NCBI GenBank assembly: GCA_945901125.1
Contig: CAMDKD010000014.1
Location: forward strand, 1-64,000
Length of the DNA: 64,000 nt
Direction of reading: 5' to 3'
Source: Bordetella parapertussis
GTDB taxonomy: Bacteria > Pseudomonadota > Gammaproteobacteria > Burkholderiales > Burkholderiaceae_C
Shown: positions 9,055 through 18,654 of the stretch, piece by piece
Layout of the letters: each line of letters starts with the position of its first letter
Position numbering within the stretch: the stretch's first letter is position 1
Made by a program: the position numbers and the translations under genes
Notes under the pieces: generated by a model
Databases searched by the model: none
What the model was told of the DNA's origin: nothing
The model's input: the letters and a program-made list of their open reading frames with translations, nothing else

Positions 9055-9456
9055 ATGAGCACACGCATTTTGATCATTGCCCACGCACCTTTGGCCAACG
9101 CCTTGAGGGATTGTGCTTTGCACGTCTTTCCCGATTGCAGCGCTGAAGTCATGGCTATGGATATCCCGCCGCATGAAGCGCCGGAGGACAGTTTGTCGGC
9201 AGCGCGCCTGTTGCTGGCGGCTGAGCCTGAGTCAGATACCTTGGTGTTGACTGATGTGACGGGGGCCACACCGGCCAACGTGGCCCGGCGGCTGGTCAAC
9301 GGGCCCAACACAAGATTGGTGGCAGGTGTGAATCTGCCCATGCTTTTAAGAACGGTTTGCTACCGGCATGAAAGTCTGGACCAACTGACCGAGCGTGCAA
9401 TGGATGGTGGTACACAAGGGGTTTGCCGGCTTGAAGGCAATCCAGTCAATACATAA
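9055..9456 (+). CDS. PTS EIIA component, mannose type
   Basis: Cytoplasmic phosphocarrier domain of the EIIA-Man/Fru fold. The 133-residue product starts RILIIAHAPLA, with His10 as the expected phosphorylation site, and has the DVTGATPANVA loop that flanks it in the family. No EIIB, EIIC or EIID is nearby. It is followed by HPr (17 bp) and EI, so it probably acts in a regulatory phosphorelay rather than sugar uptake. Confidence 0.88.
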   Translation: MSTRILIIAHAPLANALRDCALHVFPDCSAEVMAMDIPPHEAPEDSLSAARLLLAAEPESDTLVLTDVTGATPANVARRLVNGPNTRLVAGVNLPMLLRTVCYRHESLDQLTERAMDGGTQGVCRLEGNPVNT

Positions 9457-9473
9457 CAATTTCAAAAGCAGTG

Positions 9474-9740
9474 ATGAAAACAAATACAGTGGTTTGCAAC
9501 AAACTGGGCTTACACGCGCGGGCCTCGGCCAAATTGACCAAAATGGCCGGCAGCTTTCCCTGCGAAGTCTGGGTGACGCGTGGCGATCGCCGGGTGAATG
9601 CCAAAAGCATCATGGGCGTGATGATGTTGGCGGCCGGCATGGGCACCGAAATCAGCATTGAAACCATAGGCGAACAGGAGCAGGAAGCCATGCAGGCCTT
9701 GTTAAAACTGATCGCCGATAAATTTGACGAAGGGCAATGA
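9474..9740 (+). CDS. ptsH: Phosphocarrier protein HPr
   Basis: Accepts phosphate from EI and passes it to EIIA proteins. The 88-residue product has the active-site motif KLGLHARAS (His14) and the regulatory serine in NAKSIMGVMML (Ser45), the target of HPr kinase, which is encoded in this window at 21147. An in-frame GTG at 9471 directly precedes the ATG at 9474; I prefer the ATG. ptsI follows 7 bp after the stop. Confidence 0.95.
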   Translation: MKTNTVVCNKLGLHARASAKLTKMAGSFPCEVWVTRGDRRVNAKSIMGVMMLAAGMGTEISIETIGEQEQEAMQALLKLIADKFDEGQ

Positions 9741-9747
9741 CGCTTTT

Positions 9748-11511
9748 ATGACCTTCTCCATCCACGGTCTGGCGGTTGCTCGCGGTATAGCCATAGGCAA
9801 AGCGGTGCTGGTGGCCAGCAGCCGGGTGGATGTGGCTCATTATTTCATCAAGCCAGACCAGATTGAAGAGGAGTTGCTGCGCATCACGCAGGCGCGTGCT
9901 GCGGTGATGGCCGAGGTGCAGCGTTTGCACCAATCTGTGCCCAAGGACGCGCCGCCCGAGTTGCCGGCGCTCCTTGAAGTGCACATGATGTTGTTACAGG
10001 ACGAGATGCTGGCCGACGGCGTCAAGCACTGGGTGACAGACCGGCTCTATAACGCCGAGTGGGCGCTGACCTCGCAGCTCGAAGTGGTGGCCAGACAGTT
10101 TGACGACATGGAAGACGCGTATTTGCGCGAGCGCAAAGGCGACCTCGAGCAAGTGGTCGAGCGTTTGCTGCGGCACATGAAAGGATTGCCGACCAGTTTG
10201 CCGCAACCCGCCGTGCGCAAACCGACAAGCTCGTGGCACCAAGACCATTTGCTAGACGATAACCATGAAGTCCCACTGGTGTTGATCGCCCACGATTTGT
10301 CACCGGCCGATATGTTGCAATTCAAGCAAAGCGTGTTCACCGGTTTTGTTACCGACGTCGGCGGCAAGACCTCGCACACCGCCATCGTGGCGCGCAGCCT
10401 GGACATACCCGCGGTTGTGGGCGCGCGCAACGCGAGCCAGTTGGTGCGCCAGGACGATTGGGTCATCATCGACGGCGATGCAGGCGTCATCATCGTCGGC
10501 CCGTCACCCATCATCCTGGCCGAATACGCTTTCAAACAACGCCAGGCCGAATTAGAGCGCGAGCGACTCGCGCGTTTAAGACACACACCGGCTGTGACGC
10601 TGGACGGCAAGCACATTCACTTGCTGGCCAATATCGAATTGCCCGAAGACACCCGCATTGCCATGGACATGGGCGCTGCCGGTGTCGGTTTGTTCCGCAG
10701 CGAATTTTTATTCATGGGTCGCGAAGGCCGCTTGCCGGACGAAGAAGAGCAATACCAGGCCTACAAACGCGCGGTCGAAGGCATGCAAGGCTTGCCGGTG
10801 ACCATACGCACGGTAGACGTAGGCGCAGACAAACCGCTGGACCGCACCGCCAAAGACCAGGCCCACTTAAACCCTGCGCTTGGACTGCGTGCCATACGTT
10901 GGAGTCTGGCAGATCCGGGCATGTTTTTGAGCCAATTGCGCGCCATATTGCGTGCGGCGGCGCACGGCAAAGTCAATTTGCTGATTCCTATGCTGGGGCA
11001 CGCCAGAGAAATTCACCAGACCTTTCAGCTGCTGGAACAGGCGCGTCGGCAGTTGGACAAAAAATCCTTGTCCTACGGCCCCCTGCTTGTGGGCGCCATG
11101 ATTGAAGTGCCGGCTGCGGCCTTGAGCTTGCCGCTGTTTCTCAAGCATTTTGATTTTTTATCGGTAGGCACCAACGATTTGATTCAGTACACGCTGGCCA
11201 TCGACCGGGCTGACGAGCAGGTGGCGCATTTGTACGACCCCTTACACCCGGCCATCTTGTATTTGCTGGCAGACACGATTGCTCAGGGCGCGGCGGGCGG
11301 TAAAGAGGTGGCTTTGTGCGGCGAAATGGCCGGTGACCCGGCCCTGACGCGTTTGCTACTGGGTTTGGGTTTACGGTATTTCTCTATGCACCCGACTCAG
11401 ATACTGCGGGTCAAACAGGAAGTGCTGCGTTCAGATACCGCGCGTCTGGCACCCTGGGCGCGGCAGGTCATGGCGGCGGAAGACCCGGCGGCGGAAATAC
11501 TCAAGCCTTGA
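9748..11511 (+). CDS. ptsI: Phosphoenolpyruvate-protein phosphotransferase (enzyme I)
   Basis: First enzyme of the phosphorelay: takes phosphate from PEP and gives it to HPr. The 587-residue product has the phosphohistidine motif GGKTSHTAIVARS (His210), the PEP-binding segments around RSEFLFMGR and TVDVGADKPL, the SVGTNDLIQYTLAIDR signature and the LCGEMAGDP motif with the catalytic cysteine. An in-frame TTG lies upstream at 9724; ATG 9748 gives the family N-terminus. Operon: EIIA-ptsH-ptsI. Confidence 0.96.
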   Translation: MTFSIHGLAVARGIAIGKAVLVASSRVDVAHYFIKPDQIEEELLRITQARAAVMAEVQRLHQSVPKDAPPELPALLEVHMMLLQDEMLADGVKHWVTDRLYNAEWALTSQLEVVARQFDDMEDAYLRERKGDLEQVVERLLRHMKGLPTSLPQPAVRKPTSSWHQDHLLDDNHEVPLVLIAHDLSPADMLQFKQSVFTGFVTDVGGKTSHTAIVARSLDIPAVVGARNASQLVRQDDWVIIDGDAGVIIVGPSPIILAEYAFKQRQAELERERLARLRHTPAVTLDGKHIHLLANIELPEDTRIAMDMGAAGVGLFRSEFLFMGREGRLPDEEEQYQAYKRAVEGMQGLPVTIRTVDVGADKPLDRTAKDQAHLNPALGLRAIRWSLADPGMFLSQLRAILRAAAHGKVNLLIPMLGHAREIHQTFQLLEQARRQLDKKSLSYGPLLVGAMIEVPAAALSLPLFLKHFDFLSVGTNDLIQYTLAIDRADEQVAHLYDPLHPAILYLLADTIAQGAAGGKEVALCGEMAGDPALTRLLLGLGLRYFSMHPTQILRVKQEVLRSDTARLAPWARQVMAAEDPAAEILKP

Positions 11512-11512
11512 A

Positions 11513-12016
11513 TCAGGCCGGCCCGCCGGGCATGAAGACGCTGGCATCCGTATAAATCACGTCCAGCGGTAAACGTATACCGCGCAAGTGATCCTCGGCG
11601 CAGCGGATCAACAAACGGCTGCGATGCCGCTCATGACTGGCCTGCATTTCGTCCATGCTCATCCATAGCGTTCGCACTATGCCGGTGTCTAGTTGTCGCT
11701 GTGGATCATGTGCACCCAATTCACCGGTGAAGGCGAACCGCAAATAAGTGATGTCTTCATCCGGGTCTTCAGGCGTCGCAGGTTTGCTGAAGCGCGACAG
11801 GTAAATACCTACCAAGGCCGTTGGCGTGAATGCATAAGCGGTTTCCTCCAGCACCTCGCGCACGCAGGCTTGCAGCGGCGACTCGCCCGGGTCCAGGTGA
11901 CCGGCCGGGTTGTTGAACATCAGGCCTTTGGGGGTGTGCTCTTCGACCAGCAGAAAGCGCCCGTCTTTTTCTATGATGCCAGCGACGGTCACACTGGGCT
12001 TCCAACGGTGTGTCAT
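11513..12016 (-). CDS. Nudix hydrolase, NudJ-like
   Basis: Predicted to hydrolyse a nucleoside diphosphate-linked substrate. The 167-residue product opens with KPSVTVAGIIEKDGRFLLVEE and has the Nudix box GHLDPGESPLQACVREVLEE; the box's glycine after EE-T is replaced by alanine. The GHL form of the box resembles NudJ, a thiamine-precursor phosphatase, but the substrate is unproven. It is convergent with ptsI (1 bp apart) and divergent from pntAA. Confidence 0.88.
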   Translation of the reverse strand: MTHRWKPSVTVAGIIEKDGRFLLVEEHTPKGLMFNNPAGHLDPGESPLQACVREVLEETAYAFTPTALVGIYLSRFSKPATPEDPDEDITYLRFAFTGELGAHDPQRQLDTGIVRTLWMSMDEMQASHERHRSRLLIRCAEDHLRGIRLPLDVIYTDASVFMPGGPA

Positions 12017-12091
12017 GGTGCAAAATGCTCTCTTTTAAGGGCTTATCGTGAATCTGCGATGATTCTCGCCCATTGAGTAGAGGAGATAACC

Positions 12092-13222
12092 ATGCTGATT
12101 GGCGTTCCTGCCGAAACCGCGGCGGGCGAGACCCGTGTTGCCGTGACCCCTGAAACGGCAAAAAAAATCATTGCCCAAGGCCATACGGTCGCGGTGCAAT
12201 CCGGCGCCGGTGTCGCTGCCAGCGTCACCGATGCGGCTTATGAAGCCGTGGGTGCACAAATCACCGACGCTGTCGGTGCCTTGGGCGCTGAACTGGTGCT
12301 CAAAGTTCGCACACCGTCTGCTACTGAGTTGAAGCACATGAAATCCGGCAGCGCATTGGTGGGCATGCTCAACCCGTTTGACGCCGAAGGCTTGCAAGCC
12401 ATTGCTGCTGCGGGGCTGACCAGCTTTGCGCTGGAAGCCGCACCGCGCACCACGCGCGCGCAAAGCATGGACGTGTTGTCATCGCAAGCCAACATCGCCG
12501 GTTACAAAGCCGTGATGATGGCGGCAGACAAATACCAGCGCTTTTTCCCCATGTTGATGACCGCTGCCGGTACCGTCAAGGCCGCGCGGGTCGTTATTTT
12601 GGGCGTGGGTGTCGCCGGTTTGCAGGCGATTGCCACCGCCAAACGTCTGGGCGCAGTCATCGAAGCCTCGGACGTGCGCCCCAGCGTGAAAGAACAAGTC
12701 GAGTCGCTAGGCGCCAAGTTCATCGACGTGCCCTATGAAACCGCTGAAGAAAAAGAAGCAGCCGAAGGCGTGGGCGGTTATGCACGCCCTATGCCCCAGA
12801 GCTGGCTGGACCGTCAGAAATTGGAAGTGGCCAAGCGCGTGGCGCAGGCCGATGCGGTCATTTCCACCGCCTTGATTCCCGGACGCGCCGCGCCGGTGCT
12901 GATCACCGAAGAGATGGTGAAAAGCATGAAGCCCGGTTCGGTCATCATCGACTTGGCGGCCGGTAAAGGTGCCAATGGCGTAGGCGGGAATTGCCCCTTG
13001 ACCGAAACCGACCGCACCGTGGTCAAGCACGGCGTCACGCTGGTCGGCGAAACCAATTTGCCGGCACTGGTGGCGGCAGACGCTTCGGCGCTGTATGCAC
13101 GCAATGTGCTGGATTTTTTGAAACTGGTGCTGCCCAAAGACAAGGGATTCACCGTTGACATGGAAGACGACATCGTGGCGGCCTGCCTGATGACACAGGG
13201 CGGCGACGTCAAAAGGAAATAA
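12092..13222 (+). CDS. pntAA: NAD(P) transhydrogenase alpha subunit, domain I
   Basis: NAD(H)-binding peripheral subunit of the proton-translocating transhydrogenase, which makes NADPH from NADH using the proton gradient. The 376-residue product starts [21 protein letters not shown] and has the Rossmann segment [18 protein letters not shown] followed by EASDVRP. GAGG precedes the ATG. The alpha subunit is split into two genes here; the membrane part follows 2 bp later. Confidence 0.95.
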   Translation: MLIGVPAETAAGETRVAVTPETAKKIIAQGHTVAVQSGAGVAASVTDAAYEAVGAQITDAVGALGAELVLKVRTPSATELKHMKSGSALVGMLNPFDAEGLQAIAAAGLTSFALEAAPRTTRAQSMDVLSSQANIAGYKAVMMAADKYQRFFPMLMTAAGTVKAARVVILGVGVAGLQAIATAKRLGAVIEASDVRPSVKEQVESLGAKFIDVPYETAEEKEAAEGVGGYARPMPQSWLDRQKLEVAKRVAQADAVISTALIPGRAAPVLITEEMVKSMKPGSVIIDLAAGKGANGVGGNCPLTETDRTVVKHGVTLVGETNLPALVAADASALYARNVLDFLKLVLPKDKGFTVDMEDDIVAACLMTQGGDVKRK

Positions 13223-13224
13223 GC

Positions 13225-13527
13225 ATGGACCACACCATCACTAACCTCATTATTTTTGTGCTGGCGATTTACGTCGGCTACCACGTGGTCTGGAACGTCA
13301 CACCCGCATTGCACACGCCTTTGATGGCGGTGACGAATGCGGTCTCGGCCATCATCATCGTCGGCGCCATGCTGGCGGCGGCTCTCACCGTGACGCCGCT
13401 GGGTAAAACCATGGGCGTGCTGGCGGTGGCGCTGGCGGCTGTCAATGTGTTCGGCGGCTTTCTGGTGACCCGACGCATGCTGGAAATGTTCAAGAAAAAA
13501 GCCCCCAAGACAGGAGCTGAAAAATGA
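13225..13527 (+). CDS. pntAB: NAD(P) transhydrogenase alpha subunit, membrane part
   Basis: Small membrane subunit contributing helices of domain II. The 100-residue product shows three hydrophobic segments (residues about 4-22, 31-50 and 54-75) and the family motif [14 protein letters not shown]. It starts 2 bp after pntAA and its end overlaps the pntB ATG (ATGA). Confidence 0.94.
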   Translation: MDHTITNLIIFVLAIYVGYHVVWNVTPALHTPLMAVTNAVSAIIIVGAMLAAALTVTPLGKTMGVLAVALAAVNVFGGFLVTRRMLEMFKKKAPKTGAEK

Positions 13528-14954
13528 GCATGAACCTCGTTGTTCTTTTGTACCTGGCAGCCAGTATTTTGTTTATTCAGGCGCTCAAGGGGCTGTCGCA
13601 CCCGACCACGTCGATTCGCGGCAATCTGTTTGGCATGAGCGGCATGGCGATAGCCGTGATCACCACCGCCGCGCTGATCGTCAATCTGGCCGGTCACGCC
13701 GACGGCCTCGGCTGGGTACTGCTCGGTCTGGTGATCGGCGGCGGTGCCGGTGCCGTCATGGCGCAGCGTGTTGAGATGACCAAAATGCCCGAGCTGGTCG
13801 CGTTCATGCACAGCATGATCGGCTTGGCGGCGGTGTTCATCGCGATTGCCGCAGTGGTCGAACCCGCGGCCTTCGGTATCGTGGCTCAAGGTTTGGGCAC
13901 GCTGGACATTCCCAATGGAAACCGCTTGGAGTTGTTCTTAGGTGCGGCGATTGGTGCTATCACCTTCAGCGGCTCGGTCATCGCTTTCGGCAAGCTCTCG
14001 GGCAAATACAAATTCCGTTTGTTCCAGGGCGCGCCGGTGGTGTTTGCCGGTCAGCACATGCTGAACCTAGCGATAGGCGTGGCTACTTTGGGCCTGGGCG
14101 TGTTCTTCATGTTCACTGGCAACTGGGACGCCTTCCTCATCATGCTGGCGCTGTCGTTTGTGCTGGGTGTACTCATCATCATCCCTATCGGTGGTGCCGA
14201 TATGCCGGTGGTGGTGTCCATGCTCAACAGCTACTCGGGCTGGGCAGCGGCTGGTATCGGTTTTTCGCTGAACAACAGCATGTTGATCATTGCCGGTTCG
14301 CTGGTCGGATCGTCCGGTGCCATCCTGTCCTACATCATGTGCAAGGCGATGAACCGCTCGTTCTTCAACGTGATTCTGGGCGGCTTCGGCGGTGAAGCGG
14401 GCACCGCGGTGGCTGGTAGCGCTGAGCAGCGCCCGGTGAAAAGCGGCAGCGCGGATGACGCAGCCTTTATTTTGGGCAATGCTGAAACCGTGGTCATCGT
14501 GCCCGGTTACGGCTTGGCGGTCGCGCGCGCGCAGCACGCTGTGAAAGAACTGGCAGAAAAACTCACCCACAAAGGCATCACGGTGAAATACGCCATACAC
14601 CCGGTGGCAGGCCGCATGCCGGGACATATGAACGTGTTGCTGGCCGAGGCCGAAGTGCCTTACGACCAGGTGTTCGAGATGGAAGACATCAACGGCGAAT
14701 TTGGTCAGGTGGATGTAGCTATCGTTCTGGGCGCTAACGATGTGGTCAACCCCGCCGCCATGATCAAGGGCAGCGCCATCTACGGCATGCCTATTCTGGA
14801 AGCCTACAAAGCCAAAACCATCATTGTCAACAAGCGCTCTATGGCCGCAGGCTATGCTGGCCTAGACAACGAGTTGTTCTACATGGACAAAACCATGATG
14901 GTGTTCGGCGATGCGAAAAAGGTCGTTGAAGACATGGTCAAGGCGATTGAATAA
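13524..14954 (+). CDS. pntB: NAD(P) transhydrogenase beta subunit
   Basis: Membrane and NADP(H)-binding subunit. The first about 270 of 476 residues are hydrophobic with many membrane helices, including the [13 protein letters not shown] segment. The C-terminal domain III begins near residue 300 and has [35 protein letters not shown] and VINKRSM-like NADP-binding segments (here [14 protein letters not shown]). It overlaps pntAB by four bases. A 7-bp inverted repeat (14953-14959/14972-14978) follows the stop without a T-run. Confidence 0.96.
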   Translation: MSMNLVVLLYLAASILFIQALKGLSHPTTSIRGNLFGMSGMAIAVITTAALIVNLAGHADGLGWVLLGLVIGGGAGAVMAQRVEMTKMPELVAFMHSMIGLAAVFIAIAAVVEPAAFGIVAQGLGTLDIPNGNRLELFLGAAIGAITFSGSVIAFGKLSGKYKFRLFQGAPVVFAGQHMLNLAIGVATLGLGVFFMFTGNWDAFLIMLALSFVLGVLIIIPIGGADMPVVVSMLNSYSGWAAAGIGFSLNNSMLIIAGSLVGSSGAILSYIMCKAMNRSFFNVILGGFGGEAGTAVAGSAEQRPVKSGSADDAAFILGNAETVVIVPGYGLAVARAQHAVKELAEKLTHKGITVKYAIHPVAGRMPGHMNVLLAEAEVPYDQVFEMEDINGEFGQVDVAIVLGANDVVNPAAMIKGSAIYGMPILEAYKAKTIIVNKRSMAAGYAGLDNELFYMDKTMMVFGDAKKVVEDMVKAIE

Positions 14955-14993
14955 AGCCGTTCACAAAGCGCCGGCTTTGAGCAGGAGAAGAAC

Positions 14994-15884
14994 ATGACCG
15001 TCAATAGCACTGGCGTCATAGGCATCATCGGCGGCAGCGGTGTCTACGACATTGAGGCCTTGCAAGACAAGCAATGGAAGAAGATAAATTCTTCCTTTGG
15101 TGAGCCTTCCGATGAATGCCTGTTCGGTCATCTCAATGGTCAGCCCATGGTGTTTTTGCCGCGCCACGGGCGCGGTCACAAAATTCCGCCGTCTGCCATC
15201 AATTACCGCGCCAATATCGATGCACTCAAACGCGCTGGAGTGACCGACTTGATCTCAGTCAGTGCTGTTGGTTCCCTCAAAGAGGAATTGCCACCAGGCA
15301 CTTTCGTTATCGTCGATCAGTTCATTGACCGCAGTTTCGCCCGTGAAAAAAGTTTTTTCGCCACCGGATTGGTGGCTCATGTGTCCATGGCTCACCCGGT
15401 ATGCAACCGGCTAGGCAATCACCTTGAAACTGCTGCGCGCGGCCTGCAACTGCCGGTGGTCAGAAACGGCACCTACCTGGTCATGGAAGGGCCGCAGTTC
15501 TCCACCCTGGCTGAATCCCGGCTTTACCGTCAATGGGGTTGCGATGTGATTGGTATGACCAATATGCCCGAGGCCAAACTGGCGCGTGAAGCCGAGATTT
15601 GCTATGCCTCGGTGGCCATGGTGACCGATTTCGATTGCTGGCACCCGGACCATGATGCAGTGACGGTGGATACCATCGTCAAAGTGTTGCTGGCCAACGC
15701 TGACAATGCCAGGGCGCTGGTCAAGGCGGTGACGCCTGCGTTGGCGGCTGACAAACACGCCGATGCTTGCGCTTGCCGCAAAGCCTTGGAATTCGCCATC
15801 ATCACCGCGCCGCAGGCGCGCGACCCGGCACTGGCTGCCAAACTTGACGCCGTCGCCGGGCGGATTCTCAGAACCGCAGCTTGA
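14994..15884 (+). CDS. mtnP: S-methyl-5'-thioadenosine / 5'-deoxyadenosine phosphorylase
   Basis: Phosphorolytic cleavage of methylthioadenosine (and probably 5'-deoxyadenosine) to adenine and the 5-substituted ribose 1-phosphate. The 296-residue product has the family start GIIGGSGVYDIE, the phosphate-binding PRHGRGHKIPPSAINYRAN, SAVGSLKEE, and the active site segments NGTYLVMEGPQFSTLAES and DVIGMTNMPEAKLAREAE. AGGAG precedes the ATG. The next gene starts at the base after the stop, so mtnP, the aldolase and mtnA form one unit. Confidence 0.94.
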   Translation: MTVNSTGVIGIIGGSGVYDIEALQDKQWKKINSSFGEPSDECLFGHLNGQPMVFLPRHGRGHKIPPSAINYRANIDALKRAGVTDLISVSAVGSLKEELPPGTFVIVDQFIDRSFAREKSFFATGLVAHVSMAHPVCNRLGNHLETAARGLQLPVVRNGTYLVMEGPQFSTLAESRLYRQWGCDVIGMTNMPEAKLAREAEICYASVAMVTDFDCWHPDHDAVTVDTIVKVLLANADNARALVKAVTPALAADKHADACACRKALEFAIITAPQARDPALAAKLDAVAGRILRTAA

Positions 15885-16550
15885 ATGAGCACACCAGCAC
15901 CAGGCTTTGCCAATGAACAATCGCTGCGCGAGCAAATGCTGGCCGCCGCTTTGCAACTCGACGCCGTCGGATTGAACCGGGGCAGCACCGGCAACCTGTC
16001 GGTACGTGTCGGCGATCAATGGTTGGTGACACCGTCGGGTATTGCAGCACAGGACTTGAGCCCGCAGTCCATGGTGCACATGGACTTCAACGGTGAACCG
16101 ACGGGCCCGGGCAAGCCTTCCAGCGAATGGCGGTTTCACCGCGATATCCTGGTCTCACGAACTGATGTCGGTGCCATTGTGCATACACACTCCAGGTTTG
16201 CCACCGCTTTCGCCTGCCTGCACCGCGAGATTCCTGCGTTTCATTACATGATTGCCATCGCCGGGGGCGACAGCATACGTTGCGCGCCTTATGCATTGTT
16301 TGGCACCCAAGACTTATCTGATCATGCAATTGAAGCTCTGCGTGACCGCAAAGCCTGTTTGCTGGGCAACCACGGCTTGATTGCCTTGGGCGTTGATTTG
16401 AAAAAAGCGGTGGCGGTGGCCATCGAAGTCGAGTCCTTGTGCGAACAATACTGGACTGCGCTGCAACTTGGTGAGCCGACAATTCTGGATGCTTTGCAAA
16501 TGCAAGCTGTGCATGAAAAATTCAAAACATACGGGCAAACCAACGCATGA
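15885..16550 (+). CDS. Class II aldolase/adducin family protein, probable 5-deoxyribulose / methylthioribulose 1-phosphate aldolase
   Basis: Zinc-dependent aldolase fold of the fuculose-1-phosphate aldolase family. The 221-residue product has NRGSTGNLSVR, PSGIAAQDLSP, the catalytic glutamate region PSSEWRFHRDI, the metal-binding HTHS and a third metal histidine in LLGNHGLIALG. Context (mtnP upstream, mtnA overlapping downstream) matches the DHAP shunt, where an aldolase called Ald2 cleaves 5-deoxyribulose- or methylthioribulose-1-phosphate to DHAP and an aldehyde. The alternative is MtnB dehydratase of the methionine salvage pathway, but no mtnC, mtnD or mtnK lies nearby. Fold is certain; substrate is inferred. 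Confidence 0.8.
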   Translation: MSTPAPGFANEQSLREQMLAAALQLDAVGLNRGSTGNLSVRVGDQWLVTPSGIAAQDLSPQSMVHMDFNGEPTGPGKPSSEWRFHRDILVSRTDVGAIVHTHSRFATAFACLHREIPAFHYMIAIAGGDSIRCAPYALFGTQDLSDHAIEALRDRKACLLGNHGLIALGVDLKKAVAVAIEVESLCEQYWTALQLGEPTILDALQMQAVHEKFKTYGQTNA

Positions 16551-17608
16551 CAAGCACTGCTGACAACAGCCGGGTTGAAACCTTGCGCTGGCGTGCCGAC
16601 AAGCTGGAGATGATTGATCAGCGCATTTTGCCTATGCGCTTTGAATACTTGTCCTATGCCAATGCCGACGAAGTTGCCGAAGGCATACGCAGCATGGTGG
16701 TGCGCGGCGCGCCTGCCATCGGGTGTGCGGCGGCCTACGGCGTGGCTTTGCAGGCGCTGGCGTATCAGCATGCGGATAAGCCAGGCTTTGAGCAAGCCAT
16801 GGCTCACGGTTTCCAAGTCTTGGCGGCCAGCCGCCCGACCGCGGTGAATTTGTTCTGGGCCTTGCAGCGCGTGAAAGAGTTTCTCCAAGCCCACGCGCAT
16901 CAGTCACAAGTACAAATGGCTGCAGCGTTGTTGGCGCTGGCGCATGAGATCAGCGCAGAAGATGTGCGCATCAACCGCGCCATGGGCGATTTCGGCTCCG
17001 CCTTATTGAAAGACGGTGCGCGGGTGTTGACCCATTGCAATGCAGGCGCCTTGGCCACCGCCGGTCACGGCACGGCGCTGGGGGTGATCCGCTCGGCGGT
17101 TGAGGCAGGCAAAAAAATCTCTGTGTTTGCCGATGAAACCCGTCCGTTTTTGCAAGGTGCCAGACTGACCGCCTGGGAAATGGTGCAGGAAAACATTCCG
17201 GTCACGCTGATCACCGACAACATGGCCGGGCATTTGATGAAATGCGGCGAGATAGACGCGGTCATTGTCGGCACCGACCGGGTGGCGGCCAACGGCGACG
17301 TGGCCAACAAAATAGGCACTTACATGGTGGCGGTGTTGGCGCACCGGCACAACATCCCTTTTTATGTGGCCTGCCCCTTGTCGACTATCGATATGCAATT
17401 GCCGCATGGAGACGCTATTCCCATCGAGGAGCGCAGCCATGACGAAGTCACCGGGTTTGGCGCACAGCGCTGGGCGCCGGCAGGTGTGCAAGTTCGCAAT
17501 CCGGCGTTTGATGTGACGCCGGCCGAACTGGTCAGTGCATTGATCACTGAAAAAGGCGTTATTTATCGCCCGGATCAAGCGGGACTGCGGCAGCTGTTCG
17601 GGCGGTGA
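16547..17608 (+). CDS. mtnA: S-methyl-5-thioribose-1-phosphate isomerase
   Basis: Converts methylthioribose 1-phosphate (or 5-deoxyribose 1-phosphate) to the ribulose form. The 353-residue product has VVRGAPAIGCAAAYGVAL, the catalytic-cysteine segment LTHCNAGALATAGHGTALGV, the DETRPFLQGARLTAWE motif and the catalytic aspartate region GTDRVAANGDVANKIGTY. The ATG overlaps the aldolase stop by four bases. It supplies the substrate of that aldolase. Confidence 0.95.
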   Translation: MTSTADNSRVETLRWRADKLEMIDQRILPMRFEYLSYANADEVAEGIRSMVVRGAPAIGCAAAYGVALQALAYQHADKPGFEQAMAHGFQVLAASRPTAVNLFWALQRVKEFLQAHAHQSQVQMAAALLALAHEISAEDVRINRAMGDFGSALLKDGARVLTHCNAGALATAGHGTALGVIRSAVEAGKKISVFADETRPFLQGARLTAWEMVQENIPVTLITDNMAGHLMKCGEIDAVIVGTDRVAANGDVANKIGTYMVAVLAHRHNIPFYVACPLSTIDMQLPHGDAIPIEERSHDEVTGFGAQRWAPAGVQVRNPAFDVTPAELVSALITEKGVIYRPDQAGLRQLFGR

Positions 17609-17623
17609 AGCTGCAGCCGGGTT

Positions 17624-18610
17624 TTATTTCAGCCAGCCGCGGCGACGGAAATAAATCATGGGTACAACCGCGCTGGCGGCCATCAAGGCCAGTGCATAGC
17701 CGTAGCCGAACGACCATTGCAATTCAGGGATGAACTGAAAGTTCATGCCGTACACGCTGGCGATCAGCGTAGGCGGCAGCAAGGCCACGCTGGCCACCGA
17801 AAAGATTTTGATGATCTTGTTCTGGTTGATATTGATGAAACCCACGGTGGCATCCATCAAAAAGTTGATCTTGTCGAACAAAAATGCGGTGTGGCTGTCG
17901 AGTGAATCTATGTCGCGCAGAATCTGGCGGGCATCGTCAAATTGCTCGGCGTTGAGCATGCGCAGCCGCATGGTGAAACTCAGGGCGCGACGGGTGTCCA
18001 TCATGTTGCGGCGTATGCGGCCGTTCAAATCTTCCTGGCGCGCAATCTCTGCCAGCACTTCGCCGGCGAGTTCGTCGGTCACATCGCCTGACAAGACCAT
18101 CTTGCTGACTTTTTCCAGTTCATCGTAAATGCCTTCGAGTGTGTCGGCTGAGTATTCAGCGTCGACTGAAAACAATTCAAGCAACACGTCCTTGGCGTCT
18201 TCAATCAAGCCCGGGGCGCGTCGTGCCCGCAGTCGCAGCAGTCTGAAAACCGGCAAATCTTCTTCATGAACAGAAAAAAGCACGCCGTGGCTTTTCAAAG
18301 CGTCGTTGTGCTGGTTCAAAATGAAAGCCACACGCACCGCGCGCGGCTCATCAATGTCGGCGATCAAAAAGTCGGAGCGGATATGTAACTCGCCGTTGTC
18401 TTCTTCGTAAAAACGCGCGGACTCTTCAATGTCCTCGTCCATGGCGTCATCCGGGACTTGAACATCAAAGTGCTGGCTGATCCAGCGCTTTTCTTCGGGC
18501 GTGGGAGACTCTAAATCAACCCATATAGGTTGAAAACGGGACAGCTCTTCGAGCGAGGAAATTTCTTCCTGAAACAGGCGGCCATTGGCCAGCGAAAAAA
18601 TATTGAGCAT
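17624..18610 (-). CDS. corA: Magnesium/cobalt transporter CorA
   Basis: Pentameric divalent-cation channel of the inner membrane. The 328-residue product has a large acidic N-terminal cytoplasmic domain and two C-terminal helices, with the diagnostic YGMNF selectivity motif after the first and a basic RRRGWLK end. It is convergent with mtnA and divergent from the MFS gene. The region between its ATG and that gene contains a row of stable hairpins in the corA sense (18655-18730), suggesting RNA-level control. Confidence 0.95.
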   Translation of the reverse strand: MLNIFSLANGRLFQEEISSLEELSRFQPIWVDLESPTPEEKRWISQHFDVQVPDDAMDEDIEESARFYEEDNGELHIRSDFLIADIDEPRAVRVAFILNQHNDALKSHGVLFSVHEEDLPVFRLLRLRARRAPGLIEDAKDVLLELFSVDAEYSADTLEGIYDELEKVSKMVLSGDVTDELAGEVLAEIARQEDLNGRIRRNMMDTRRALSFTMRLRMLNAEQFDDARQILRDIDSLDSHTAFLFDKINFLMDATVGFININQNKIIKIFSVASVALLPPTLIASVYGMNFQFIPELQWSFGYGYALALMAASAVVPMIYFRRRGWLK

Positions 18611-18654
18611 GGCAAATCTCAGTGCGTGAAAGGGCGGATGAAAGGGTAAGGTTC

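Noticed and set aside
14953..14978. Terminator after pntB
   Set aside because: A 7-bp inverted repeat exists but is followed by the mtnP Shine-Dalgarno rather than a T-run.
15885..16550. Class II aldolase gene as mtnB (methylthioribulose-1-phosphate dehydratase)
   Set aside because: No mtnC, mtnD or mtnK nearby, and the PSSEWRFH and HTHS context looks closer to fuculose-type aldolases; kept as an alternative only.
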